Source: Candidatus Gerdarchaeota archaeon
GTDB taxonomy: Archaea; Asgardarchaeota; Heimdallarchaeia; JABLTI01
NCBI GenBank assembly: GCA_016839405.1
Contig: JAEOUJ010000278.1
Coordinates: forward strand, 1-6,765
DNA: 6,765 nt
Direction of reading: 5' to 3'
Shown here: positions 1 through 4,987 of the stretch, piece after piece
Layout: each line of letters starts with the position of its first letter
Numbering within the stretch: the first letter of the stretch is position 1
The notes under the pieces: generated by a model
What the model saw: the letters and a program-made list of their open reading frames with translations, nothing else
Told to the model about the DNA's origin: nothing
Databases searched by the model: none
Made by a program: the position numbers and the translations under genes

Positions 1-215
1 ATCAAAATTTCTGTAGCTTCGCGATCACCAATTTTACCAATTGCTTCTGCACAAGCAATTCTGGTTTCTACATCTGGATTTTCTTTTATTGCAGTTATTA
101 ATTCAGAAGTAGCTTTTCGATCGCCTAAATTTCCTAAAATTTTTGCAGCTCTGATCCTTGCATCTTTTCTATTAGAACCAAGTTTTTCAATCAATTCTTT
201 AATATCTTCAGACAT
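1..215 (-). CDS. HEAT-repeat (PBS-lyase HEAT-like) protein, N-terminal 71 residues, cut by window edge
   Basis: Reading down from the ATG at 215-213, the reverse strand stays open to the window edge. It gives a soluble, charged helical protein starting MSEDIKELIEKLGSNRKDAR. Residues about 18-47 and 51-71 form two successive helix-turn-helix units. Each has the pattern of short HEAT repeats of the PBS-lyase type: Ala-Arg-rich first helix (RIRAAKILGNLGD, then RIACAEAIGKIGD), a Gly-Asp turn, then a second helix (ATSELITAI, ATEIL). Such repeats form curved scaffolds for protein binding or, in some families, for phycobilin lyases; no catalytic role can be read from this piece. The rest of the gene lies outside the window. 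A TATA-like box lies about 30 bp upstream at 244-252. No convincing ribosome-binding site precedes the ATG, so the transcript may be nearly leaderless. Confident in the fold class, not in a function. Confidence 0.85.
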   Translation of the reverse strand, partial: MSEDIKELIEKLGSNRKDARIRAAKILGNLGDRKATSELITAIKENPDVETRIACAEAIGKIGDREATEIL

Positions 216-243
216 AATTACAGCACCATAATTATATAGGGAA

Positions 244-252
244 CTTTATATG
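244..252 (-). promoter_or_regulatory. TATA-like box for the HEAT-repeat gene
   Basis: On the reverse strand this reads CATATAAAG, a good archaeal TATA box. A start about 25 bp downstream would fall near 222, only a few bases before the ATG at 215. Just upstream (253-270) is a small inverted repeat, AATTATT and AATAATT around AGTA. It could be a regulator site or simply AT-rich chance. Confidence 0.5.
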
Positions 253-343
253 AATTATTAGTAAATAATTTTCATTCCATACTTTGAGGGATTTCCACTA
301 CTAAATAAGCGTTATGCTTCTTCCACACTTTTTATAGCAAGTT

Positions 344-360
344 GTTATATAAATTATAAC
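344..360 (+). promoter_or_regulatory. TATA-like box inside an inverted repeat, probable promoter of the GNAT gene
   Basis: TTATATAAAT at 345-354 is the best TATA-like match ahead of the acetyltransferase gene and would start transcription near 372-377, leaving a leader of about 70 nt. It sits inside a perfect inverted repeat, GTTATA at 344-349 and TATAAC at 355-360, so a dimeric regulator bound here would cover the box. The remainder of the 216-447 gap holds no open frame of useful length on either strand and no recognisable RNA. Confidence 0.4.
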
Positions 361-381
361 TTTTCTTTAATAAGTTAAGCT

Positions 382-395
382 AAATTTTAAAATTT
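382..395. promoter_or_regulatory. Perfect 14-bp palindrome in the leader of the GNAT gene
   Basis: AAATTTTAAAATTT is its own reverse complement and lies 53 bp ahead of the ATG at 448. It could be a second TATA-like element, giving a shorter leader starting near 415, or an operator. Because it is purely A/T, chance is a real alternative. Confidence 0.25.
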
Positions 396-447
396 GTGGA
401 ACAAATTCAAATAAAATAATCAATCCTATAGTAAGGGAAAGAAAAAA

Positions 448-897
448 ATGAAAATATCTATTCGAAAAGCTTTACCAAAAGATCTCAAGCAATTAGAAAT
501 AATTTCTAATAAAGCTTTTCCAAATGAGGATGTTTTTCTTATAGTAAATTCAATGATTGATGCAAAACACTTCTATATTGCTGAAGATAATGAAATGGGT
601 AAAATAATTGGTTTTATAATATTTGGTATTTACTCAACAAAAATTGCACACATATATATTCTAGCAATAGAACCTGAATATCATAGAAAAGGTATTGGTA
701 CAATATTATTAGAGTTCGCAGAACACATCATTAATGATTGTAATATATATAAAATTAAATTAGAAGTACGAATAAAAAATATACAAGCTATTAATTTTTA
801 TAAAAAACACAGATATAAAATAATTGAACAAATTTCAAATTATTATGATGATGGATCTGATGCTTTTCTAATGATAAAAGAAAAGGATAATAATTAA
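448..897 (+). CDS. GNAT-family N-acetyltransferase, RimI/ARD1-like
   Basis: The 149-residue product is a complete single GNAT domain, the usual length for RimI and archaeal ARD1/NAA10-type enzymes, which transfer acetyl from acetyl-CoA to protein N-termini. The acetyl-CoA loop (motif A) is at residues 75-85, EPEYHRKGIGT; the first position of the R/Q-x-x-G-x-G motif is His, a variant that is common in the superfamily. Residues 105-119 (LEVRIKNIQAINFYK) and 132-142 (YYDDGSDAFLM) match the RimI signature, with Tyr118 at the place of the general acid. The usual Gly-Phe after this Tyr is Arg122-Tyr123. The gene is about 23 % G+C by my count (103 of 450), clearly poorer than its neighbours, with many ATA, AAA and AAT codons. 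It is monocistronic and convergent with the next gene, 7 bp away. The target cannot be told from sequence. Only a weak purine stretch (AAGGGAAAG) precedes the ATG. Confidence 0.88.
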   Translation: MKISIRKALPKDLKQLEIISNKAFPNEDVFLIVNSMIDAKHFYIAEDNEMGKIIGFIIFGIYSTKIAHIYILAIEPEYHRKGIGTILLEFAEHIINDCNIYKIKLEVRIKNIQAINFYKKHRYKIIEQISNYYDDGSDAFLMIKEKDNN

Positions 898-904
898 ATT
901 ATTA
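888..904. terminator. Palindrome spanning the GNAT stop codon, possible bidirectional terminator
   Basis: TAATAATT at 888-895 and AATTATTA at 897-904 are perfect complements around one base. They cover the TAA of the GNAT gene and reach the stop of the convergent gene at 905-907. A T-tract follows in each direction (917-921 on +; the complement of the A-rich 876-884 on -). The all-A/T stem would be weak as RNA, so the T-tracts may matter more. Confidence 0.4.
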
Positions 905-1597
905 CTATCCAGTTATAATTTTTCCACAAAATTCACACTTTAACTCTTCGCCAGGTAAAGGTGGTTCTGTAAGATGACCGCCACAATGTGGACAACTTGT
1001 TTTAGCCACAGCTAATTGACGGGTTCCTTCTTCGGATAATATTTTTTCGCTTTTCCAATCAAAAGTGCCATCAAATAAACCTCGCTTTTTCATGCCAACA
1101 ACAATCCGTTTTATTTCTTCATGAGTCATGCTTGTTTCTAAAGCAAGTTCATCAAGAGTTATTCTGCGTTTTGATTTTATAATACCAATTATACGCTCTG
1201 CAATAGCTTTTCCTTCTTGTGTGACAAATTCTCCTGTAACCTTATCAAAATAAACAATAATCAATCCTTTATCAATAATTCGTGAAACTGATTTCTCAAT
1301 TCTATCTTCAGAAGCATGAGCTTTTTCTGCTAGTGCTTGAGGTGTTAATCGATCAAATTTTTCCAAAATTTTTGACACTCTAAAATCAAAGGCATTATTT
1401 ACGCCATCTACTAATGCCAAAATAATCAAAATCAAACCAGGAATAAATGCCAAAGATCCCATAACAATTCCTGATATCATACCAGGCAAACTATTAACAT
1501 GGGTAACAAAGTAACCATAAATAACAACTCCTGCAACAAAAAATCCAACTATTGACAAGAGTATTCCGATTATCCATTTTAAGGTTGTTCGAGCCAA
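905..1597 (-). CDS. Membrane protein with tandem winged-helix domains and C-terminal zinc ribbon
   Basis: I place the start at the TTG at 1597-1595, giving 230 residues, because GGAGGA lies 6 nt ahead of it. The frame is open up to an ATG at 1687, but that start would overlap the divergent gene's ATG and ribosome-binding site. Numbering from TTG: two membrane helices at about 7-30 and 40-64; winged-helix-like domain 1 at about 75-128, with a helix-turn-helix LTPQALAEKAHASEDRIEKS and a hydrophobic wing; winged-helix-like domain 2 at about 135-192 (ITLDELALETSMTHEEIKRI); a zinc ribbon with Cys202-x2-Cys205 and Cys221-x2-Cys224. Both tandem domains and the ribbon probably lie on the cytosolic side. 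Proteins of this build are sometimes named PCI-domain proteins in archaeal genomes, from weak winged-helix similarity. Whether it binds nucleic acid, protein or neither is unknown. It is divergent from the AhpD-like gene and may share its control region. Confidence 0.8.
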   Translation of the reverse strand: MARTTLKWIIGILLSIVGFFVAGVVIYGYFVTHVNSLPGMISGIVMGSLAFIPGLILIILALVDGVNNAFDFRVSKILEKFDRLTPQALAEKAHASEDRIEKSVSRIIDKGLIIVYFDKVTGEFVTQEGKAIAERIIGIIKSKRRITLDELALETSMTHEEIKRIVVGMKKRGLFDGTFDWKSEKILSEEGTRQLAVAKTSCPHCGGHLTEPPLPGEELKCEFCGKIITG

Positions 1598-1603
1598 GCA
1601 ATA

Positions 1604-1609
1604 TCCTCC
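1604..1609 (-). promoter_or_regulatory. Strong ribosome-binding site that fixes the TTG start at 1597
   Basis: On the reverse strand GGAGGA is followed by 6 nt and then TTG. This is an excellent match to the complement of the archaeal 16S rRNA tail and has ideal spacing. It is the main reason to choose the 230-residue product over the longer 260-residue reading. Confidence 0.75.
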
Positions 1610-1612
1610 AAC

Positions 1613-1637
1613 AATTAAATTTTTAGGAAATTTAATT
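1613..1637. promoter_or_regulatory. Perfect inverted repeat in the divergent promoter (operator candidate)
   Basis: AATTAAATTT at 1613-1622 and AAATTTAATT at 1628-1637 are exact reverse complements separated by TTAGG. The right arm merges into TTTAATTAAA (1631-1640), itself a palindrome that could serve as TATA box in both directions. It would give starts near 1610 on the reverse strand (just ahead of the GGAGGA) and near 1661 on the forward strand (just ahead of GGGTGAT). A dimer bound to the repeat would cover both promoters. This is inferred from geometry; the extreme A/T content makes a chance repeat possible. Confidence 0.45.
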
Positions 1638-1668
1638 AAACTACAATGAAATTCTTTCATATAATTTT

Positions 1669-1675
1669 GGGTGAT
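1669..1675 (+). promoter_or_regulatory. Ribosome-binding site of the AhpD-like gene
   Basis: GGGTGAT lies 5 nt ahead of the ATG at 1681. It supports that start and shows that the upstream ATG reading of the divergent gene would run through this control region. Confidence 0.7.
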
Positions 1676-1680
1676 ATATA

Positions 1681-2049
1681 ATGACAAAACTTGATGATTT
1701 TAAAAAGTATCGTGAAATGATGAATGAAAGAATATTGGCTAGTGACAATAAAGTAACAAGTAGATTTTTTGCTTTGGATTCACGGGCTTATGAAGAAGGA
1801 GCTTTAACTGTAAAAGAGAAAGAATTAATGGGATTGGTTGCATCAGCAGTTTTACGCTGCAATGATTGTATAACATATCATGTTATCAATTGTGTTAATG
1901 AAGGAGTAACTTCTGAAGAATTTTTTGAAGCAATGAATATTGCATTAATAGCTGGTGGTTCTATTGTTATACCTCATTACAGAAAAGCTGTAGAAATTTT
2001 CGAAGAATGTTTAAAAATGAAAGAAGAGGGAAGGGAATTTAAATTATAA
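1681..2049 (+). CDS. Carboxymuconolactone decarboxylase (CMD)/AhpD-like family protein
   Basis: The 122-residue all-helical product is a single CMD domain. It contains Glu48, Cys60-x2-Cys63 and His67 in the stretch EKELMGLVASAVLRCNDCIT followed by YH. The spacing Glu-12-Cys-3-Cys-4-His equals that of the mycobacterial AhpD alkylhydroperoxidase active site (Glu118, Cys130, Cys133, His137), so a thiol-redox or peroxidase-type activity is more likely than lactone decarboxylation. The stretch after it, MNIALIAGGSIVIPHYRKAV (residues 85-104), is also typical of the family. Members are usually trimers or hexamers in the cytosol. The physiological electron donor and substrate cannot be read; no lipoyl-enzyme or peroxiredoxin gene lies nearby. 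The ATG is well supported by GGGTGAT 5 nt upstream. The gene stands alone, divergent from the winged-helix membrane protein and convergent with the transporter gene. Confidence 0.87.
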   Translation: MTKLDDFKKYREMMNERILASDNKVTSRFFALDSRAYEEGALTVKEKELMGLVASAVLRCNDCITYHVINCVNEGVTSEEFFEAMNIALIAGGSIVIPHYRKAVEIFEECLKMKEEGREFKL

Positions 2050-2063
2050 AAAAAATAAGAACA

Positions 2064-2081
2064 ACGGCTATATAAAGCCGT
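2064..2081. terminator. Bidirectional hairpin terminator over the transporter stop codon
   Basis: ACGGCT at 2064-2069 and AGCCGT at 2076-2081 form a 6-bp G/C-containing stem with a 6-nt loop. It is followed on + by the T-rich run 2084-2097 and on - by the complement of the A-run 2048-2055. The reverse-strand TAG (2070-2068) lies in the stem and loop. The stem is well placed to end both convergent transcripts. Confidence 0.65.
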
Positions 2082-3561
2082 CATCTTTCTTTTTCTTTGG
2101 ATAAAGATCTTTATATGGAGCACGCTCGCCAGCTAGGTATTTTCTATGGGGATCAAACATAAAGAACAATAAAATTACACCTATTATAAAGAACAAAAAT
2201 AATTGTCCCAGTGCAAATCTATATGCATGATGTATTCCAAAAGAAGGTGCAAATAGAAATATTGTTCCAGAAAATAATAGAGGTGAGACAATAGCACTAA
2301 CTCTACCAGCAATTTTTTGGAATCCTCCATATTGAGCTAGTTTTCTAGGGGGAGCTAATTCCATTATAAATTGCCTTCCAATTATCCAAATGCCACCAAA
2401 ACCAACACCTATAAAGAAGGCTCCAATAAACATTGGCCATTGAGGAAGTATTGTTGCACCAAGATGCCAACCTGAGAACATTATAATAATAATTGCTATT
2501 GACCAGCTGATACCATTTATAATAAAAGTTAATTTAGGTCCAAATTTATTCATGAAAAATCCCGTTAGAATAGCAAAAATAAAACTGCCACCTATACCTG
2601 CAAAAATTACATAATTAGTAACTTCAGCAGGATAACCAACAGCTCCTTGAATCACAACAGCCATATACATAATAGCTGTATTAGCAGCATCAGTAATAAA
2701 GAACCAACTTAAGAAGAATAAGATAGAATTGCGATCTTTAACTATCTCCTTTAAGGTTACACGAAAGTCTTTAATTGATTCCTTAAAATTCTCTTTAAAA
2801 CTGATATCTTGTGGATTTTCAACTTCCTTATGAAAAACATATGGTAAAGCAAGAATAAAAATAATAACAGCACCAATAACAAAAAGCCATCTTAAGTTAA
2901 TGAAATCATCAAGAGTAAAAGCTGCATAATAACTAGGATCAGCTTCCCATACAGCAGTGTCAATATGTTCCCAGTCACCAATAAATCTACCAACCATCAT
3001 TGATGTAACAACTGCAAAAACGGATCCAAAAAATGCTAACGAACCACCTACAGCTTGTAAAACAGAACGAGATTCTGTTTTTGCTATAAAAGGAATTTGA
3101 GCATCATAAAACATTCTACCTGCCTGATAGCAAAAATTAGCTATCATAAACATTACACAAGCCCACCAAAAATTAACCCAAGCAGTAATCACTGCTGATG
3201 TGGCAATCATTACACTGGCAACTATAATTACTGCCCCCTTTCTTTTCCCAAATCTATCTGACAGCGAACCCATAATTGGTCCAAGAATAGCAATAAGCAA
3301 ATTAGATACTGCCATAAAAACTGATACTATAATAAATGATTTTTCATATGACCATCCTAATTGGTAAATCCCTAATACTAAAGCAAATGGAGTAAATGCA
3401 AGGCTAATAATTAATTGCGAGAAATAAGTATCTGCAGCATCATAAAAATACCACAGAAAAGCATTTCCCCAACCTGTTTCTTGTGCTTCTATGCTAGCAG
3501 GATCTACCAAATCTCCTGCTTTTGCAGCTGGTAAAGCTGCAAAATCTTCTTCTTCTGCCAT
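2068..3561 (-). CDS. Major facilitator transporter, UMF1/Atg22-like family
   Basis: The 497-residue product has about 11-12 membrane helices. It carries the marks of the UMF1/Atg22 branch of the major facilitator superfamily: LWYFYDAADTYFS (36-48) at the start of helix 1; the helix 2-3 loop motif GSLSDRFGKRKG (98-109); YQAGRMFYDAQIP (145-157) in place of the family's Y-N-A-x-L-P; a second-half start LFFLSWFFITDAANTAI (281-297); a second loop motif FMNKFGPKL (336-344); and GGIWIIGRQFIMELAPPRKL (389-408) followed by YGGFQKIAGRVSAIVSPLLF. An acidic, Ala-rich cytosolic N-terminus of about 30 residues and a basic Lys-rich C-terminus flank the helices. Residues 193-225 form an enlarged loop with several acidic and aromatic residues. 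Eukaryotic Atg22 exports amino acids from the vacuole; archaeal and bacterial substrates are largely unknown. The ATG has GGTGAA 4 nt upstream. The gene is a single unit, divergent from the RDD pair. Confidence 0.87.
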   Translation of the reverse strand: MAEEEDFAALPAAKAGDLVDPASIEAQETGWGNAFLWYFYDAADTYFSQLIISLAFTPFALVLGIYQLGWSYEKSFIIVSVFMAVSNLLIAILGPIMGSLSDRFGKRKGAVIIVASVMIATSAVITAWVNFWWACVMFMIANFCYQAGRMFYDAQIPFIAKTESRSVLQAVGGSLAFFGSVFAVVTSMMVGRFIGDWEHIDTAVWEADPSYYAAFTLDDFINLRWLFVIGAVIIFILALPYVFHKEVENPQDISFKENFKESIKDFRVTLKEIVKDRNSILFFLSWFFITDAANTAIMYMAVVIQGAVGYPAEVTNYVIFAGIGGSFIFAILTGFFMNKFGPKLTFIINGISWSIAIIIIMFSGWHLGATILPQWPMFIGAFFIGVGFGGIWIIGRQFIMELAPPRKLAQYGGFQKIAGRVSAIVSPLLFSGTIFLFAPSFGIHHAYRFALGQLFLFFIIGVILLFFMFDPHRKYLAGERAPYKDLYPKKKKDDGFI

Positions 3562-3565
3562 TTAA

Positions 3566-3571
3566 TTCACC
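3566..3571 (-). promoter_or_regulatory. Ribosome-binding site of the transporter gene
   Basis: On the reverse strand GGTGAA ends 4 nt ahead of the ATG at 3561. It matches the GGTGA class also seen before the AhpD-like gene and fixes the transporter start. Confidence 0.6.
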
Positions 3572-3631
3572 AAACCATTTTCCGATGAGTCTTTTTACAA
3601 GAAAATTTCTAATTGTTTTTCACTTGATAAC

Positions 3632-3639
3632 ATTTAAAG
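3632..3639 (-). promoter_or_regulatory. TATA-like box of the transporter gene
   Basis: CTTTAAAT on the reverse strand, preceded by A-rich sequence, would start transcription near 3610 and give a leader of roughly 48 nt that contains GGTGAA. Ten bases upstream an imperfect repeat (3645-3666, core CAAAA and TTTTG) lies between this box and the divergent RDD promoter. It may be a shared regulator site but is weak. Confidence 0.4.
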
Positions 3640-3672
3640 TTTATTCTCAAAAATATTATTTTGCGATAGATT

Positions 3673-3680
3673 TTTTATAG
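3673..3680 (+). promoter_or_regulatory. TATA-like box of the first RDD gene
   Basis: TTTTATAG is the best TATA-like match before the RDD pair. A start 25-30 bp on falls at about 3700-3705. That would make a TTG at 3703 leaderless, whereas the TTG at 3730 would get a leader of about 27 nt with GAAGGT in it. Confidence 0.4.
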
Positions 3681-3729
3681 TAGTAAAATATCTTTTTAGT
3701 TATTGATTTATTACCCAGAAGGTCCAACA

Positions 3730-4272
3730 TTGAGTAAAACAAAAGATACAAAAAAAGTGAAATTTGCCTTAGCTACACAAAATGAAAGATTAGTTGCTTT
3801 TCTTATTGATTATTTAATTTTCATCTTAATAGGAATTGCATGTACAATTCTATGGTTAATTTTCTATCTACCGGGGACTATTCGTGGATTAACAGCAGTT
3901 TTAGTTTTCTCCTATATTTTGTTAACTTTTCTATTAATTTTCTTAATTCTTACTTGGCTTTTTATTTTTGTCTGGATACCCTACAAAAATAGCGGGCAAT
4001 CTTTTGGTAGGAAACGTAAAAATATCAAAATTATGATAATTGAAAACGAAGAAACAATGTCCCTTCGTAATGTTGCTAAGGGTGACTTTCTTAGAATGTT
4101 CTATCGAGCTATAATTGTATTTTATGAATCATCATTTTTACTAGGTATTATTCCATGGTATTTGGTAAATAATGAAACTAATAAACAAATATTAGCTGAC
4201 ATTATTACTCATTCGATTGTAGTTCAATATGATCCAGAATTGAAGTTACCACGAAAAAAACCTAAAGAATAA
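3730..4272 (+). CDS. RDD-family membrane protein, first tandem copy
   Basis: From the TTG at 3730 the product has 180 residues; the frame also has a TTG at 3703, adding nine. I prefer 3730 because GAAGGT lies 6 nt ahead of it and because the paralogue downstream also begins TTG-AGT with a similar charged leader. Numbering from 3730: the RDD motif opens helix 1 with Arg20 and Asp27 (NERLVAFLIDYLI); helices lie at about 23-45, 53-83 and 124-144. Between helices 2 and 3 is PYKNSGQSFGRKRKNIKIMI (84-103), the family's G-Q-x-x-G-K/R loop. Asp157 is in the closing segment, where the partner Arg seen in the paralogue is Gln. Members are small membrane proteins; some act in Na+/H+ exchange, but most have no assigned role. 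A short basic tail (LPRKKPKE) ends it. It may be cotranscribed with the second copy 87 bp on. Confidence 0.82.
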   Translation: MSKTKDTKKVKFALATQNERLVAFLIDYLIFILIGIACTILWLIFYLPGTIRGLTAVLVFSYILLTFLLIFLILTWLFIFVWIPYKNSGQSFGRKRKNIKIMIIENEETMSLRNVAKGDFLRMFYRAIIVFYESSFLLGIIPWYLVNNETNKQILADIITHSIVVQYDPELKLPRKKPKE

Positions 4273-4306
4273 TTTCTCATATAATTCTTCTCCAAAAGGT
4301 TTTTTT
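4254..4306 (+). terminator. Long inverted repeat and T-tract after the first RDD gene
   Basis: AAAAAAACCT (4254-4263, inside the last codons) pairs perfectly with AGGTTTTTTT (4297-4306). A second pair, AAGAAT (4265-4270) and ATTCTT (4284-4289), nests inside. The T7 run at 4300-4306 is the kind of U-tract that ends archaeal transcripts. It may terminate the first RDD transcript fully or partly, or protect its 3' end. Confidence 0.45.
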
Positions 4307-4313
4307 AATAAAA
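4304..4313 (+). promoter_or_regulatory. TATA-like box of the second RDD gene
   Basis: TTTAATAAAA directly after the T-tract would start transcription near 4335 and leave a leader of about 25 nt holding the ribosome-binding site. It suggests the second copy can be transcribed on its own. Confidence 0.35.
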
Positions 4314-4345
4314 GAAGCTTTTCTAGAGAATAGAACATCAATTAT

Positions 4346-4351
4346 GAGGTG
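4346..4351 (+). promoter_or_regulatory. Ribosome-binding site that fixes the TTG start of the second RDD gene
   Basis: GAGGTG followed by 8 nt and TTG at 4360. The next in-frame Met lies at residue 24, inside the RDD motif, so the TTG start is needed for a complete domain. Confidence 0.7.
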
Positions 4352-4359
4352 TTGAATTT

Positions 4360-4947
4360 TTGAGTGAAGAAAAAGTAAAAGAAAAGCCTGATGTCAAAGA
4401 ACCACTTGCTACATTTAATCAAAGGTTTATGGCAGGTTTAATTGACTACTTAATAGTCTACGGCATAGTTATTATTGGTGTAATTTTAAACGTAACACTT
4501 TCGTTAGTTTTAACATGGCTTGGTTACGTACTAGGTTTTCTATTTTACGGAATAGGTCTAGCAGCTGCTTTCTTTATTTTTGTATGGTATCCATATAAAA
4601 ATGATGGTCAAACTATAGGTAAAAAGAGACAGAAGATAAAAATTATGTTTATCAAAGATGCTGATAAATGGACTTTAAGACCAGTTCAAGAAGGAGATTT
4701 AGTACAATTACTAATAAGAGCAATTATTGGTGGAATTGAAGCAGCATTTATTGTTCCAGTTGTTATAGCGTGGTATTTCATTACAAATGATAAGAATAGT
4801 CAAAGATTAGCTGATCAAGTAGCAAAAACGGTTGTTATTCAAGCAGAAGCTGAAAAAGCAACTACAACAAAAACAACTAAAACTACGACTAAAACAACTC
4901 CTAAAACAACAACCAAAACTGCTTCTAAAACAACCAAAAAAGAATAA
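4360..4947 (+). CDS. RDD-family membrane protein, second tandem copy, with Lys/Thr-rich tail
   Basis: The 195-residue product starts at TTG. It aligns along its length with the preceding gene: both share L-A-T-x-N-x-R, L-I-D-Y-L-I, F-V-W-x-P-Y-K-N-x-G-Q and K-I-K-I-M. Arg22 and Asp29 form the first part of the RDD signature, GQTIGKKR is at 83-90, and Arg149-x2-Asp152 (SQRLADQVAKTVVI) closes it. Thus this copy keeps the canonical pairs, including the Arg lost in the first copy. Membrane helices lie at about 25-50, 55-77 and 113-140. The tail (166-195) is almost only Thr and Lys with a few Ala, Pro and Ser, and is absent from the first copy. RDD proteins often have one to a few paralogues and may form oligomers, so the pair could form a hetero-complex. 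The transported substrate, if any, cannot be told. A strong hairpin terminator follows at once. Confidence 0.85.
   Translation: MSEEKVKEKPDVKEPLATFNQRFMAGLIDYLIVYGIVIIGVILNVTLSLVLTWLGYVLGFLFYGIGLAAAFFIFVWYPYKNDGQTIGKKRQKIKIMFIKDADKWTLRPVQEGDLVQLLIRAIIGGIEAAFIVPVVIAWYFITNDKNSQRLADQVAKTVVIQAEAEKATTTKTTKTTTKTTPKTTTKTASKTTKKE
4858..4944 (+). repeat. Thr/Lys low-complexity tail (T-T-K-T units)
   Basis: Codons for residues 167-195 of the second RDD protein are almost all ACN and AAA, giving irregular T-T-K-T units. The Thr codons vary between ACA, ACT, ACC and ACG, so the peptide pattern rather than an exact DNA repeat appears to be kept. The tail carries about ten Lys and would be a flexible, strongly cationic extension. 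Confidence 0.7.
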
Positions 4948-4987
4948 GAAGAAAATTTGATTTTTCTTCCTTTTTATTTTTTTAATT
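4948..4987 (+). terminator. Intrinsic-type terminator after the second RDD gene
   Basis: Directly after the TAA, GAAGAAAA (4948-4955) pairs with TTTTCTTC (4962-4969) over a 6-nt loop. Long T-runs follow (4971-4975 and 4977-4983). On the reverse strand the same stem is followed by the complement of the A-run 4936-4941, so it could also end the convergent DUF2207-like transcript, whose stop lies about 45 bp away. Confidence 0.65.

Noticed and set aside
216..447. A small RNA or short protein gene in the first gap
   Set aside because: Open frames here are only a few codons, no tRNA-like cloverleaf or known RNA motif is visible, and promoter-like elements account for much of the stretch.
1674..1680. 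ATATATA directly before the AhpD-like ATG as a TATA box
   Set aside because: A start 25 bp downstream would fall inside the gene and leave out the well-placed GGGTGAT and ATG; it is more likely just the spacer of the ribosome-binding site.
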